From contig JAJFKS010000033.1 of assembly GCA_021773115.1 (NCBI GenBank), forward strand, positions 310,001 to 374,000: DNA of 64,000 nt, in the 5' to 3' direction. Each line of letters begins with the position of its first letter. The stretch's first letter is position 1. Positions 54,119 through 62,068 of the stretch are shown here, in pieces. A program made the position numbers and the translations under genes. The DNA is from Woeseiaceae bacterium (GTDB lineage: Bacteria; Pseudomonadota; Gammaproteobacteria; Steroidobacterales; Woeseiaceae). Under the pieces are notes generated by a model. The model did not search any database and had not been told where the DNA came from. It was given only the letters and a program-made list of their open reading frames with translations.

Positions 54119-54130
54119 GAACATTTGTTC
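54119..54130. promoter_or_regulatory. operator-like palindrome upstream of the TonB receptor
   Basis: GAACATTTGTTC is a perfect palindrome (GAACA-N2-TGTTC) and identical in 11 of 12 bases to the second site before the phosphorylase gene. It lies 65-76 bases upstream of the receptor ATG. Together with the sites at 47028-47059 it suggests control by the SorC-type regulator. Confidence 0.55.
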
Positions 54131-54239
54131 ACAATCGAGACATATGTAACATGTGATTGGCTTTTATTCAAGCCTGACCCAATGCTTCGCGGGCTGGCGA
54201 AAGCCCGGAGCCTGGCTCGATCGGAAGCCTTGCTTGTCG

Positions 54240-55127
54240 TCAATCCACGACTAGCTGAATACTCCAGTCCGGACCCGAAGCAATGCCGTGCACTTCGGCA
54301 AAGCTGCCTTGATTCAGGGCAAGCGATACGTTGTTTACACTATTGATGTAGATCAAAGGCTCACCGAGCTCGACAGCGCCAAAGGTCTCGACGTACGGTA
54401 TTTGCCCGTCGAAAACGGTCTCGTCCTGGTGCCTAATCCGAACGTGCAGGTCGGTTCCTGTCTCAGCCATCAGCAATTTGAAGGTCTCCCGGGAAATATT
54501 CGTCCATACGTTTCCGTATTGAATATCGAGAATTGGAATATTCCCCCGTATTTCGTCGTTTGCAAAAACAGCCTTTTGAAATGGAATTGACACGACTTCC
54601 GCCGGCAGTAGCCGGCCGACCTGCTCGAATGAAATCGTCCCGGCAGCCAGGCGTGCACCCGTGTAGGCATAGACATCCCGTCCGTGAAAAGTATAGGACG
54701 CCTCAGAGTTCTTCAGTCGATTGACCGCCTCATCGATCTCGCGCAGCTCCGCAATGCCGAGCTGCTGCGCGACGAATGTAAGCGTGCCGTTATCCGGCGT
54801 AACGATGTAGTGATCTGTCCTGGTTTTGAGGACAACCGACTTGCGGCTCGTGCCAACGCCGGGATCCACCACGGAGACAAAAACCGTACCCTTTGGCCAA
54901 TATTCGATGGTTTGAATCAAGCGAAGCGAGGCTTCCCATATATTGTAAGTCGGAATTTCATGCGTTAAGTCGTACAACGGAATGCTTGGCGAAACCGAGA
55001 TGGCAACACCACGCATTGAGGCGACAGCCCCGTCTTTTTCGCCGAAATCGGATTGCAGAACGAGCGGATGTTCGCCAAATGCAGGTGAACTCAAGACAAT
55101 TGCAACGATGACCAATAGAATTTTCAA
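54240..55127 (-). CDS. exported SAM hydrolase-family protein (DUF62 / SAM hydroxide adenosyltransferase)
   Basis: A 295-residue protein of the SAM hydroxide adenosyltransferase/chlorinase/fluorinase family, which cleaves S-adenosylmethionine to adenosine and methionine with water as nucleophile. It has LQSDFGEKDG, LYDLTHEIP, VVDPGVGTSRKSV (Asp88, Arg95) and SYTFHGRDVYAYTGA (His148), the residues of the hydrolase type. TPDNGTLT and GLIS-like C-terminal beta domain follow. An N-terminal signal peptide (MKILLVIVAIVLSSPAFGE) makes it exported, unlike most studied members. It lies upstream of the TonB receptor and may supply adenosine or related nucleosides in the periplasm. Confidence 0.88.
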   Translation of the reverse strand: MKILLVIVAIVLSSPAFGEHPLVLQSDFGEKDGAVASMRGVAISVSPSIPLYDLTHEIPTYNIWEASLRLIQTIEYWPKGTVFVSVVDPGVGTSRKSVVLKTRTDHYIVTPDNGTLTFVAQQLGIAELREIDEAVNRLKNSEASYTFHGRDVYAYTGARLAAGTISFEQVGRLLPAEVVSIPFQKAVFANDEIRGNIPILDIQYGNVWTNISRETFKLLMAETGTDLHVRIRHQDETVFDGQIPYVETFGAVELGEPLIYINSVNNVSLALNQGSFAEVHGIASGPDWSIQLVVD

Positions 55128-55274
55128 GGACTTTCCCCTGCTGTTTGAAGCATTTTGATGGCTCGGTGCCGAGTCACCTTGTCGGTCATTGAGGATACCA
55201 AGCCGCGTGTAAAATCCGAAATCTGTGAAACACTAGCAGCCATTCAGTTGGAGTATTCACTCAGCGAAACGTAC

Positions 55275-56027
55275 TTAATGCGCTGACGTTACGGCTAGGT
55301 CCTGCAGGAAATTACAGTCAAGAATGCTGTCACCTGTCGGTTCTGTATTGATGACTTCAAATAGTGTCCGTGCGACGGGCTCACTGCTCCATTCAATCTC
55401 TGCTTCGATGTACTTTCTGGTACTCCCCGGTAATCGCAATTCCAACCACCCCTTCGACCGAGAATATTCGCCGGTTACAAACGTCGGGTTTTCTATATCG
55501 GACTTGTCGAAAAGCGCTCCAGATAGATTGAATTGACCGCCAGCGAGAAGAACCAAGGAACCAGCGAACCGATCGCATTGAGCTATGAACTCATCGCTCG
55601 GAATGATCGTGTGATTTAGCCGAAATCTGTCGACAGCCGAATCAGCGTACATGTCAGTCATAACATAGATGCCGAGGTAATCATCAGAGTAGCTGTGGTT
55701 TGCGACCATAGCGGGTTTAACATCAAAACGTACTCCAAATTTACGGCGGAGGTCCTCTGCGATAAGGCCGGCAGCCGACTCGGCGGCGGCGCTCCTGCCG
55801 TGAATAATTATCGAACCCTTGACACCAGACGGTGGATCGACCGTGATGCGTCGCGCCTTAAATCCATGTCTTTCGACAATTCTTGAGGCTGTCGACCAAT
55901 TATTTGAGAATTCACCGTAGGCGCCAACAAACGCCAATGGTTTCGGTGCGCTAGTCGCACACCCGCCAACGACCATCAAGAGCGCAGCCGCACACACCGC
56001 TCTTCGAATTCGTTGCGTGCTAGTCAA
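55275..56027 (-). CDS. lipoprotein of unknown function
   Basis: A 250-residue lipoprotein if read from the TTG at 56027, which overlaps the stop of the preceding gene (ATTGACTAG) and begins a signal peptide ending LLMVVGGC. The frame itself continues upstream to 56147, but that part lies inside the neighbouring gene. The body includes KPLAFVGAYGEFSNNW, DPPSGVKGSIIIHGRS and IIPSDEFIAQCDRFAGS. No family recognised; no enzymatic motif seen. Its coupling to the next exported protein suggests a two-gene unit. Confidence 0.7.
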   Translation of the reverse strand: MTSTQRIRRAVCAAALLMVVGGCATSAPKPLAFVGAYGEFSNNWSTASRIVERHGFKARRITVDPPSGVKGSIIIHGRSAAAESAAGLIAEDLRRKFGVRFDVKPAMVANHSYSDDYLGIYVMTDMYADSAVDRFRLNHTIIPSDEFIAQCDRFAGSLVLLAGGQFNLSGALFDKSDIENPTFVTGEYSRSKGWLELRLPGSTRKYIEAEIEWSSEPVARTLFEVINTEPTGDSILDCNFLQDLAVTSAH

Positions 56028-56571
56028 TATACGGCCTAGGATCAAAACCACACTTAAGTGTGTCCAGATCTTCTCCGTCGACATTTGGACGCCAGATCGT
56101 CTCATGCCCCTCGAATTTGTAGCCGTACTTACCAGAGTCTTCACCACAAGCTTGCAGATAGTAGTTGTACGCAGCCGCCATCATTGTGCGCCCAGATTTG
56201 TGGCCAAGCTGATGTGATCGGCGAAACAAGAAGAATGCCAGCAACTTGCTTTCAGTCCCTAAATTTGCGAAATGCTCGTCATCAAACTGAATTGTACCGG
56301 TGTGGTGAAGCAACATCCCCGCATGAAAATAGTCATTCGCGGTTGCGAGCCTACCTTCGGCTATTAATCTCAGCGCAGTAAATCGCCGATCCCGTTCCTC
56401 CTGAAGCGTCGGAACAATTCCAGCAGCCATATTTTCGGCCGAGCGAGCTTCTTGGTCAGCATCATAAAGCGTCTTTAGCATCGCTGAGTCGGTCTGTTCG
56501 TCACCAGATGCGGTACCTGACACTAGAAGCAAGGTAAGAATTAATAACGAGAACACAACTGATTGCTTCAC
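56020..56571 (-). CDS. exported protein of unknown function (DUF6624-like)
   Basis: A 183-residue protein with a signal peptide (MKQSVVFSLLILTLLL, cut near residue 23). It shows LKTLYDADQEARSAENMAAG, the D-Q-x-x-R pattern of DUF6624-type domains, and the helix-rich FHAGMLLHHTGTIQF and AFFLFRRSHQLGHKSG. A Cys late in the chain (LKCGFDPRP) may pair with another. It is the first gene of the pair whose second gene encodes a lipoprotein, with overlapping stop and start. Function unknown. Confidence 0.65.
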   Translation of the reverse strand: MKQSVVFSLLILTLLLVSGTASGDEQTDSAMLKTLYDADQEARSAENMAAGIVPTLQEERDRRFTALRLIAEGRLATANDYFHAGMLLHHTGTIQFDDEHFANLGTESKLLAFFLFRRSHQLGHKSGRTMMAAAYNYYLQACGEDSGKYGYKFEGHETIWRPNVDGEDLDTLKCGFDPRPYID

Positions 56572-57007
56572 GATACGTCCCTCTCAATTGACGTTCAATC
56601 ATAGGTCGCGAGCGCATAAACGAAACGCGATACCTCCGAAGGCGCTTTGTCACCACCGTCTCCTTCGGGTCACCAGCCGTCATATTACAACAATTTATTT
56701 GACCGGCGACTTAGTGAAAAGAAGCAGTCGCTTACTCTTCTTCCTGGCAACCGTCTCAGTACGACCAGAGTTGGACAGTTGAGCTTACCAATAGCGAGCA
56801 AAACTGGTGCTGTCCAATCGGAAGGGTCAAAAAAAGCGACTTCGGGTTTTACCCCGTTACCGAGGACTACTTGAGGAGTTCGCTTCGAGACTATCCTGGA
56901 TTGGTAAAACGTATAGGACGCTTCCGTAAGATGCGCAAAAGGCGCACGAAGCAGCGACAGTTAGCAAATGGCGCTTCAGCCCCGGAAAATTCTGGCGGTG
57001 TCCGTCT
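56572..57007. other. intergenic region with no gene seen
   Basis: About 435 bases between the exported-protein gene and a small membrane-protein gene. No frame on either strand has family features. The only structure noticed is an exact inverted pair, TTGGACAG (56771-56778) and CTGTCCAA (56810-56817). The stretch is A+T-richer than the arn and RLP regions and may be part of the acquired segment that includes the defence-like cassette. Confidence 0.5.
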
Positions 57008-57214
57008 ATGCGCTTCGTAGTTGTTCTGTTTTGGATCGTCGTAGCCTGGGTTGGCACCGCCGCCATGGCCACAATCCCAACATGGTTGCTTTGGAATTGG
57101 CTGGTACCACCAATCTTTGGATGGTCATCTATCTCTTTGCTGCAAGCCTTTGGCTTGCTGTTGCTCGCCGGCATGTTTTTTCATTGGCGACCGCATCTCA
57201 CAGAGAGTGATTAA
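57008..57214 (+). CDS. small two-helix membrane protein
   Basis: A 68-residue protein, ATG at 57008, with two hydrophobic helices: VVVLFWIVVAWVGTAAMA and ISLLQAFGLLLLAGMFF, separated by WLLWNWLVPPIFGW. This middle motif (WNWLxPxIFG) recurs in small uncharacterised membrane proteins of many bacteria, so I believe it is a real gene. It is on the strand opposite to its neighbours. Function unknown. Confidence 0.6.
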   Translation: MRFVVVLFWIVVAWVGTAAMATIPTWLLWNWLVPPIFGWSSISLLQAFGLLLLAGMFFHWRPHLTESD

Positions 57215-57293
57215 TCCTGCTACATTTACGATGTATTAGCCGCAGGCGAGGAATCGGCTAACCTCACAGGACTCTATTCGATTTCTGTAAGTT

Positions 57294-57758
57294 CTAGTAC
57301 CGATCGAGAAAGTGCGCGGAGACCTCGGGATCAATTTCCTTAAGCGCCGAGACCACCTCGATCGCGCTTGCTAGAAGGGCCGCGACTCGGCCGGCATCGT
57401 CCCAATTTCCATCACCGTGTTTGCCTCCGTGAAACAGGTTGTTCCGCACCGTACGCAACGCGAGACAGACAGACGACAGTGCGGAACGGTCGATTTCATT
57501 GCCTTCCTCCAACCAATAGGTACCTCCATCCTGGTCAACACATTGTCGTTTTGGAGCGAGAGCGAGTAATTCACCCACGTTGTCTTCGCCGTCGAAATTA
57601 TTCTCCCATCGTTGTACAAATCCGTGCCAGTCCGGAAGCGCGGATGATCGTGGACCACGGCGAATAAATCCAGCTTCCTTTAATGAGTACTCAAGTCTCG
57701 AGAATGCGAAAACGAACTGATAAACAAGTTCCTTTATGTCGGATCCGTCGTAAGCCAT
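57294..57758 (-). CDS. HEPN-domain protein of a defence-like cassette
   Basis: A 154-residue, mostly helical protein from ATG 57758, two bases after the ATPase gene stop (a TTG start at 57791 overlaps that gene). Near residue 105 it has RTVRNNLFHGGKHGDG, the RX4H motif of HEPN ribonucleases and their relatives, in the sub-type with a following GGK. DWHGFVQRWENNF and TYWLEEG are other conserved-looking segments. HEPN proteins cleave RNA or act as structural toxins in anti-phage systems. As the last gene of the three-gene operon it could be the effector, but the RNase activity is not shown. Confidence 0.72.
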   Translation of the reverse strand: MAYDGSDIKELVYQFVFAFSRLEYSLKEAGFIRRGPRSSALPDWHGFVQRWENNFDGEDNVGELLALAPKRQCVDQDGGTYWLEEGNEIDRSALSSVCLALRTVRNNLFHGGKHGDGNWDDAGRVAALLASAIEVVSALKEIDPEVSAHFLDRY

Positions 57759-57760
57759 GG

Positions 57761-60058
57761 TTAGTCTACTAGTGGCTCTCGCGACGTCCAAGCTCGCGAC
57801 CTGCCCAGATCTACGAGTTCGTGGGTAACAGATACCTTGATAGTCTCGGTGTCCTTACTGGGGACCAGATACTGGTGAAAATCGGGGGGAATGTAGAAGT
57901 AAATTTGTCCCTTAAAGTACTGCAGCCGAGTCGTGTCCAGGTCAATTGCACCGTGAGGCTCCGTCGCGCTGCTCATCAAACGATCAAGCGTGACGTGATA
58001 TAGAAAGGCTGTCTCTAAATTGTCGGATCCCGACCACGTTATTCGATTTGCAAACCACAATATGGCGAAATTTGAAAAAGTCCGAATTATTTCGCCAAAC
58101 GCTTGCGAAGCAGACACTGGGATACGTATATAGAAACCACCAAGACCCGTTGATCCCGACTTGTCTACGATCTCAAGCAATTTTCCTGGGACGGCGGCAT
58201 CATCCGTCTGGCCCCCATCAGCAAGAAAATCTTGCTGGTTGCCATCCTCGGCAACATTGACTTGCGTAATATCCTGTTGCCTAACGATTTCAACTTGCCC
58301 ACCAGTTCGTGGCACTCGCTGTTGGTTTTGCTCAGGAATGTCTAGCAGTGATGTTTCAATCTCGCTTGGGACCAACTCCCAAAGTTCCGCGTGTGACTTT
58401 GCGTACGCCTCGAGGTTTATCGCGCCATCTCCGAAAAACTTGGTGCTCCGCTTACGAAGAGTGTCTCCGAGATATTCTCTACTAAACGCTTCGATCATTG
58501 ACCATAGCAGCGGCGTGTACCCCAGCGGTCGTAGCTTCTCGAATTCCCCATGTTTTGTATCAATATAAACTATTGTCTTGTCACCCTCTTTCTTATTGCT
58601 CCAGAAAATCGGCACGTCCAGCGTAAGTCGTCCTGGCAGAAACAAGAACGGCTCTGGCTTGAAAAGTTTTTTAATCGCTATCTCGAGCTCAGCGAGAATC
58701 GCCCTTTCGAAGCTTCCCAAGTCTGCATATGGCTCTAGGCGCTCAATAAGGTCGTCGAATACTTCAGCGCCACACAACTCGTTTAGGTATCGAATCTCAG
58801 CCTGACGCCTCGTTCTATCGGTGGCAATCGACACGATAAGGTCTCCCTTCGCTTGGAGGACCTCGGCTGCCGGTGTTACGCTTGCCGACAGAGAGTAAAA
58901 CACTCTGTTGTCAGCTGACTTTTCCCGAACTTCAGATAGAAGGTGAGATGTTCCATCTAGCGCTCGCACCCGAAGCAAATCCAGTTTGGTCAGATCTCCT
59001 GATGCCAAAATATCTGGCAATAGTCGAATGTGTCCGGCAAGCAGCTCCTCATCCAAGACAATTTCTTTTCGGGCCTTCGTTTCTATACAGCGAAAGACTT
59101 CCGTTATCGCGGCCAAGGACTCGACGCTCAGCGTGTCGCGTCCTGCCGTCGGCTTCGCCATGTCGGAGTCGAACGACCCGCTGACGCCGATTCGGGAGTT
59201 AACACTGACCTCACAGAGTTTAAATCCCCTTTTGAATACGCGAACCGAGCCATTCTCAAGACGAGCGAACCCACTTAAATCGATTTCTGACTCCAATTCG
59301 GACGCACCCAACAACTCCACGGCCAGACCCGCCCCTTCATCTCTGTACAATCGATATCTGAATGTAATGGAACCGGCGGTTCCGACTAGCTCTTCAGTGA
59401 CGGCCTTGTAGTTGTCGCCTAGAGCGTTCTTCTTCTTGCGAGATATCAGATGACCGTCGAAGTAAACGGGTTCTTGTACATTCGCGACGAATTGCTTTAT
59501 GTAGCTAAGCAGTCCTTCGCTATCAAATTCACTATCCGACTCACCAATTACGATAGTACCGTGTCCGCTCAATTCGCTTGATTCTTGGTATGCAACCTTG
59601 GGTAGCTGGCCGAGCCCGGTCTCAAAATCTGCGCGAGCAAGAGACGTCTCATGAGCTACGACACACCGTTCGGTACGTGATATGACCGTGAGTCGCTGAC
59701 AAACCCCGAAGTTGGCGAATCCGCCTATACCGAATGTACCGATACAGCCCGCCCGCCTGGCTTCCTCCGAATTCTTGCCGCTAGCGCCCATCGTCCAGAA
59801 GTGGGTTTTCAGCTCCTCTTTTGTCATTCCATTTCCGGTGTCCCGAATCTCACATCGATTTCCGGTGACCGAAATATCGACTCGGTATCCTGGGCTCACG
59901 GGCTGCCCGTCCCTGTTGGCTTGTATTCGAACGGCGTCGACCGCGTTCTGAACATTTTCTCGAAGAAAGGCGAACTGATTGTCGTAAATTCGGCTCGCGA
60001 TTGTATCGAGAATGCGCGGGAAATCTACGCCTACGTTAAAGCCGTCACTCTCTGTCAT
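57761..60058 (-). CDS. Hsp90-like GHKL ATPase
   Basis: A 765-residue protein with an N-terminal GHKL ATPase: N-box FLRENVQNAVDAVR (Glu34, Asn38), G1 box IRDTGNGMT (73-79) and G2 loop GCIGTFGIGGFANFG (104-118). A middle domain like that of Hsp90/HtpG follows (FIWS-like IFWSNKKEG near 480, ending near 560), then an acidic linker and a C-terminal beta-rich domain of about 150 residues. It is not HtpG: overall sequence, length and context differ. The start ATG has AGGA seven bases upstream and overlaps the metallophosphoesterase gene by 14 bases. GHKL ATPases of this sort occur in several anti-phage systems, often as nucleotide-driven switches. Confidence 0.82.
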   Translation of the reverse strand: MTESDGFNVGVDFPRILDTIASRIYDNQFAFLRENVQNAVDAVRIQANRDGQPVSPGYRVDISVTGNRCEIRDTGNGMTKEELKTHFWTMGASGKNSEEARRAGCIGTFGIGGFANFGVCQRLTVISRTERCVVAHETSLARADFETGLGQLPKVAYQESSELSGHGTIVIGESDSEFDSEGLLSYIKQFVANVQEPVYFDGHLISRKKKNALGDNYKAVTEELVGTAGSITFRYRLYRDEGAGLAVELLGASELESEIDLSGFARLENGSVRVFKRGFKLCEVSVNSRIGVSGSFDSDMAKPTAGRDTLSVESLAAITEVFRCIETKARKEIVLDEELLAGHIRLLPDILASGDLTKLDLLRVRALDGTSHLLSEVREKSADNRVFYSLSASVTPAAEVLQAKGDLIVSIATDRTRRQAEIRYLNELCGAEVFDDLIERLEPYADLGSFERAILAELEIAIKKLFKPEPFLFLPGRLTLDVPIFWSNKKEGDKTIVYIDTKHGEFEKLRPLGYTPLLWSMIEAFSREYLGDTLRKRSTKFFGDGAINLEAYAKSHAELWELVPSEIETSLLDIPEQNQQRVPRTGGQVEIVRQQDITQVNVAEDGNQQDFLADGGQTDDAAVPGKLLEIVDKSGSTGLGGFYIRIPVSASQAFGEIIRTFSNFAILWFANRITWSGSDNLETAFLYHVTLDRLMSSATEPHGAIDLDTTRLQYFKGQIYFYIPPDFHQYLVPSKDTETIKVSVTHELVDLGRSRAWTSREPLVD

Positions 60059-61802
60059 TGTTGTTCCTCAGCCTTTGAAGCAAAGTGCTGTCACCAGTTT
60101 GCCCCACAACAAGAGTCGCAATGCCCTTTGTCTCGGAATAGGGCGCACCAAGTTCCCTGGCTTTTTCGATGAGCCGGGTGGCCTCCGCAAACTCACCCGA
60201 GTTAAAACAGCATGTGGCGGAGAGCAGGTAATCCGAAGCGTCAGCTTGAGAGCTTGCCAGGACCTTCTTGCTGTATTCGAGTGCCCGGTCGGGCTGTGCT
60301 TCTGCGAGATACATCTTCGTCAACACGCGGTACGCCAAATGTATTTCGGTATCAGTGACGTCGTCTTGGGCAATCACACGTTCAAGTATTCGAACCGCAA
60401 GTTCAGAGGACCCGCTGTCTGCAAGGTGCATTGCTTGTTGCACTGCCGTTCCTAAATCCGGTGCAATCGCCTCTGGCGTAGTCATCGACTGAACGATCTT
60501 TTCGCAATGCTCTTCTCGTAATATTAGGAGGTCTTTGGTCGTCTGCTGTTTTTCAAGTTCGCCTATTACGCCCTTGTATGAATCGACGAGCCGAGCCATC
60601 TCCACTTCCCATTCTTTCTCAGTCCAACAGTCGCGCCAAAAAATCACGTGCCGCATCCGTCGGACGACCTGACTAAGTGGACTAGCCTTTGCAGTCGAAT
60701 CAGTTAAGCCGACTAGTAGTGGTTGGCCTTTCAGCAGCACCGGGACTTCCATCGCCTTGTGGCCTATTAGGCACGCCAAGTAACTTGGGTAAGGTGGGTC
60801 GTGTGGCATGAGCAGGCGACACGAATCGCCGATTGTCACATCGATATTTGTTTGATCAATTAGGCCCCATTTTTGCGATTCTTGTTTGTCCCACGACTTT
60901 GTGTCATTTCGATACTTGTGGGTTGTACATTCGCCATCACCGCTTAGCAGGTCAATTATACCGTAACCGTAGCAGTTGTTTGACAGGCGACTTAAGTATG
61001 ATGCGCCGGCTGTAAAAACATTCATGTCTTTTCGAGACCGGTGTATTGTTTCGACCGAGTCCTCATGCACGTGACCTCGAAATAACAGATGGCACTGGTC
61101 AGCTAACAAATTCTTGATAGGTGAATGTTCAAAGGGCGCCAACCAATCAATGGGGTGATGCATCAGGCCAATAGTCAAAGCCGCGCTTGGAACCTGCCGC
61201 GACACATCTATTACCTGCCTTTCACCAACGACAATTGTAAATGCGTCGCCACGGCCGCCCTCGGAAAGCCATGCGGAGTCTAGAAGCAGGATGGACACCG
61301 AAAGACCACGGACGTTAAGTTGAATCGCGTGGTGGTAACTTGTTTCAGAGTAGATCGCTCTTCCACATATTCTGTTGGCAAATTCACGAAAAGCCGCTTG
61401 CCGCCGAAATAGGGTTCTTCGCCTTCCCTCATTTCCCAGAAATTTATCAACCTCTGTCGGGTCTCGCAACGCCGCTCTCGCACCCGAGAATGCGTCAATC
61501 TCCATATCACGATCGACGTCATGATTCCCTGGGACCATCATTAGTCGATCGGGCGAAACACCTGTGATTTTCAGTAGCTCTCTGATGAATTGTTCGATCA
61601 GAAGATACTCTTCACTCTGCCCGGAAAACGCCAAGTCGCCGGTGATAAAAATAAAATCAAGCGAATCTGGGCCAGCGTATCTTTCCGAAATATCTTGAAG
61701 CAGGGTTCGAAGGACAACATCTTGAGACCACTTTCCGCTCTTTCTCAAATGGAAGTCAGATAGATGCAGCCAGCGGATGGTGTTTTGTGTTTCCAGGGTC
61801 AT
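60045..61802 (-). CDS. calcineurin-like metallophosphoesterase with TPR-like C-terminus
   Basis: About 585 residues from ATG 61802 (a GTG at 61853 would add 17). The phosphoesterase domain has all five motifs: HLSDFHLRK (DxH), FITGDLAFSG (GDx), VPGNHDVDR (GNHD), LMHHPIDW and FRGHVHED (GHxH). A middle region of unknown type (about 280-400) and a helical C-terminus with tetratricopeptide-like repeats (ALEYSKKVLASSQADASDYL onward) follow. It probably cleaves a phosphodiester such as a nucleic acid or nucleotide. It is first of three overlapping genes and lies just downstream of glmS. No restriction or toxin family name is assigned. Confidence 0.82.
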   Translation of the reverse strand: MTLETQNTIRWLHLSDFHLRKSGKWSQDVVLRTLLQDISERYAGPDSLDFIFITGDLAFSGQSEEYLLIEQFIRELLKITGVSPDRLMMVPGNHDVDRDMEIDAFSGARAALRDPTEVDKFLGNEGRRRTLFRRQAAFREFANRICGRAIYSETSYHHAIQLNVRGLSVSILLLDSAWLSEGGRGDAFTIVVGERQVIDVSRQVPSAALTIGLMHHPIDWLAPFEHSPIKNLLADQCHLLFRGHVHEDSVETIHRSRKDMNVFTAGASYLSRLSNNCYGYGIIDLLSGDGECTTHKYRNDTKSWDKQESQKWGLIDQTNIDVTIGDSCRLLMPHDPPYPSYLACLIGHKAMEVPVLLKGQPLLVGLTDSTAKASPLSQVVRRMRHVIFWRDCWTEKEWEVEMARLVDSYKGVIGELEKQQTTKDLLILREEHCEKIVQSMTTPEAIAPDLGTAVQQAMHLADSGSSELAVRILERVIAQDDVTDTEIHLAYRVLTKMYLAEAQPDRALEYSKKVLASSQADASDYLLSATCCFNSGEFAEATRLIEKARELGAPYSETKGIATLVVGQTGDSTLLQRLRNNNDRE

Positions 61803-62068
61803 ATGCACCCATGCGCAATTGGGATTACGAGAAGGTTCCCCCAAAAACGACACCTAACGGCTACCCAAGCGTTCGCAGGTGCGCAGCCGCTCTGTTTTGG
61901 GCGGAAAAAACCAATGATAGCTTAGGAGACGTTGGCTGTCGCTCCGCAGAGACGATCAGATCTATACCTTACTGGTACGTGACCCATTTCGGGCGAATCC
62001 ACTAAAATGTACATCTAGTAGGACAGACTTAATTACCGTCTTCCATCAACGGCCCCAAGCTCCAGGAC
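61803..62068. other. glmS downstream intergenic (attTn7-type neighbourhood)
   Basis: About 270 bases between the defence-like cassette and the glmS stop. Tn7 and relatives insert about 25 bases beyond glmS. I looked for Tn7-like TGT...ACA ends and see only a lone TGTCC on the minus strand 44 bases past the stop, with no repeats to support it. No gene is visible. Confidence 0.4.

Noticed and set aside
57761..60058. Housekeeping chaperone HtpG
   Set aside because: The ATPase motifs are shared but the length, C-terminal domain and operon partners differ from HtpG.
61853..62068. Tn7-type right end beyond glmS
   Set aside because: Only one isolated TGTCC 44 bases after the stop; no terminal repeats, no transposase genes in the window.
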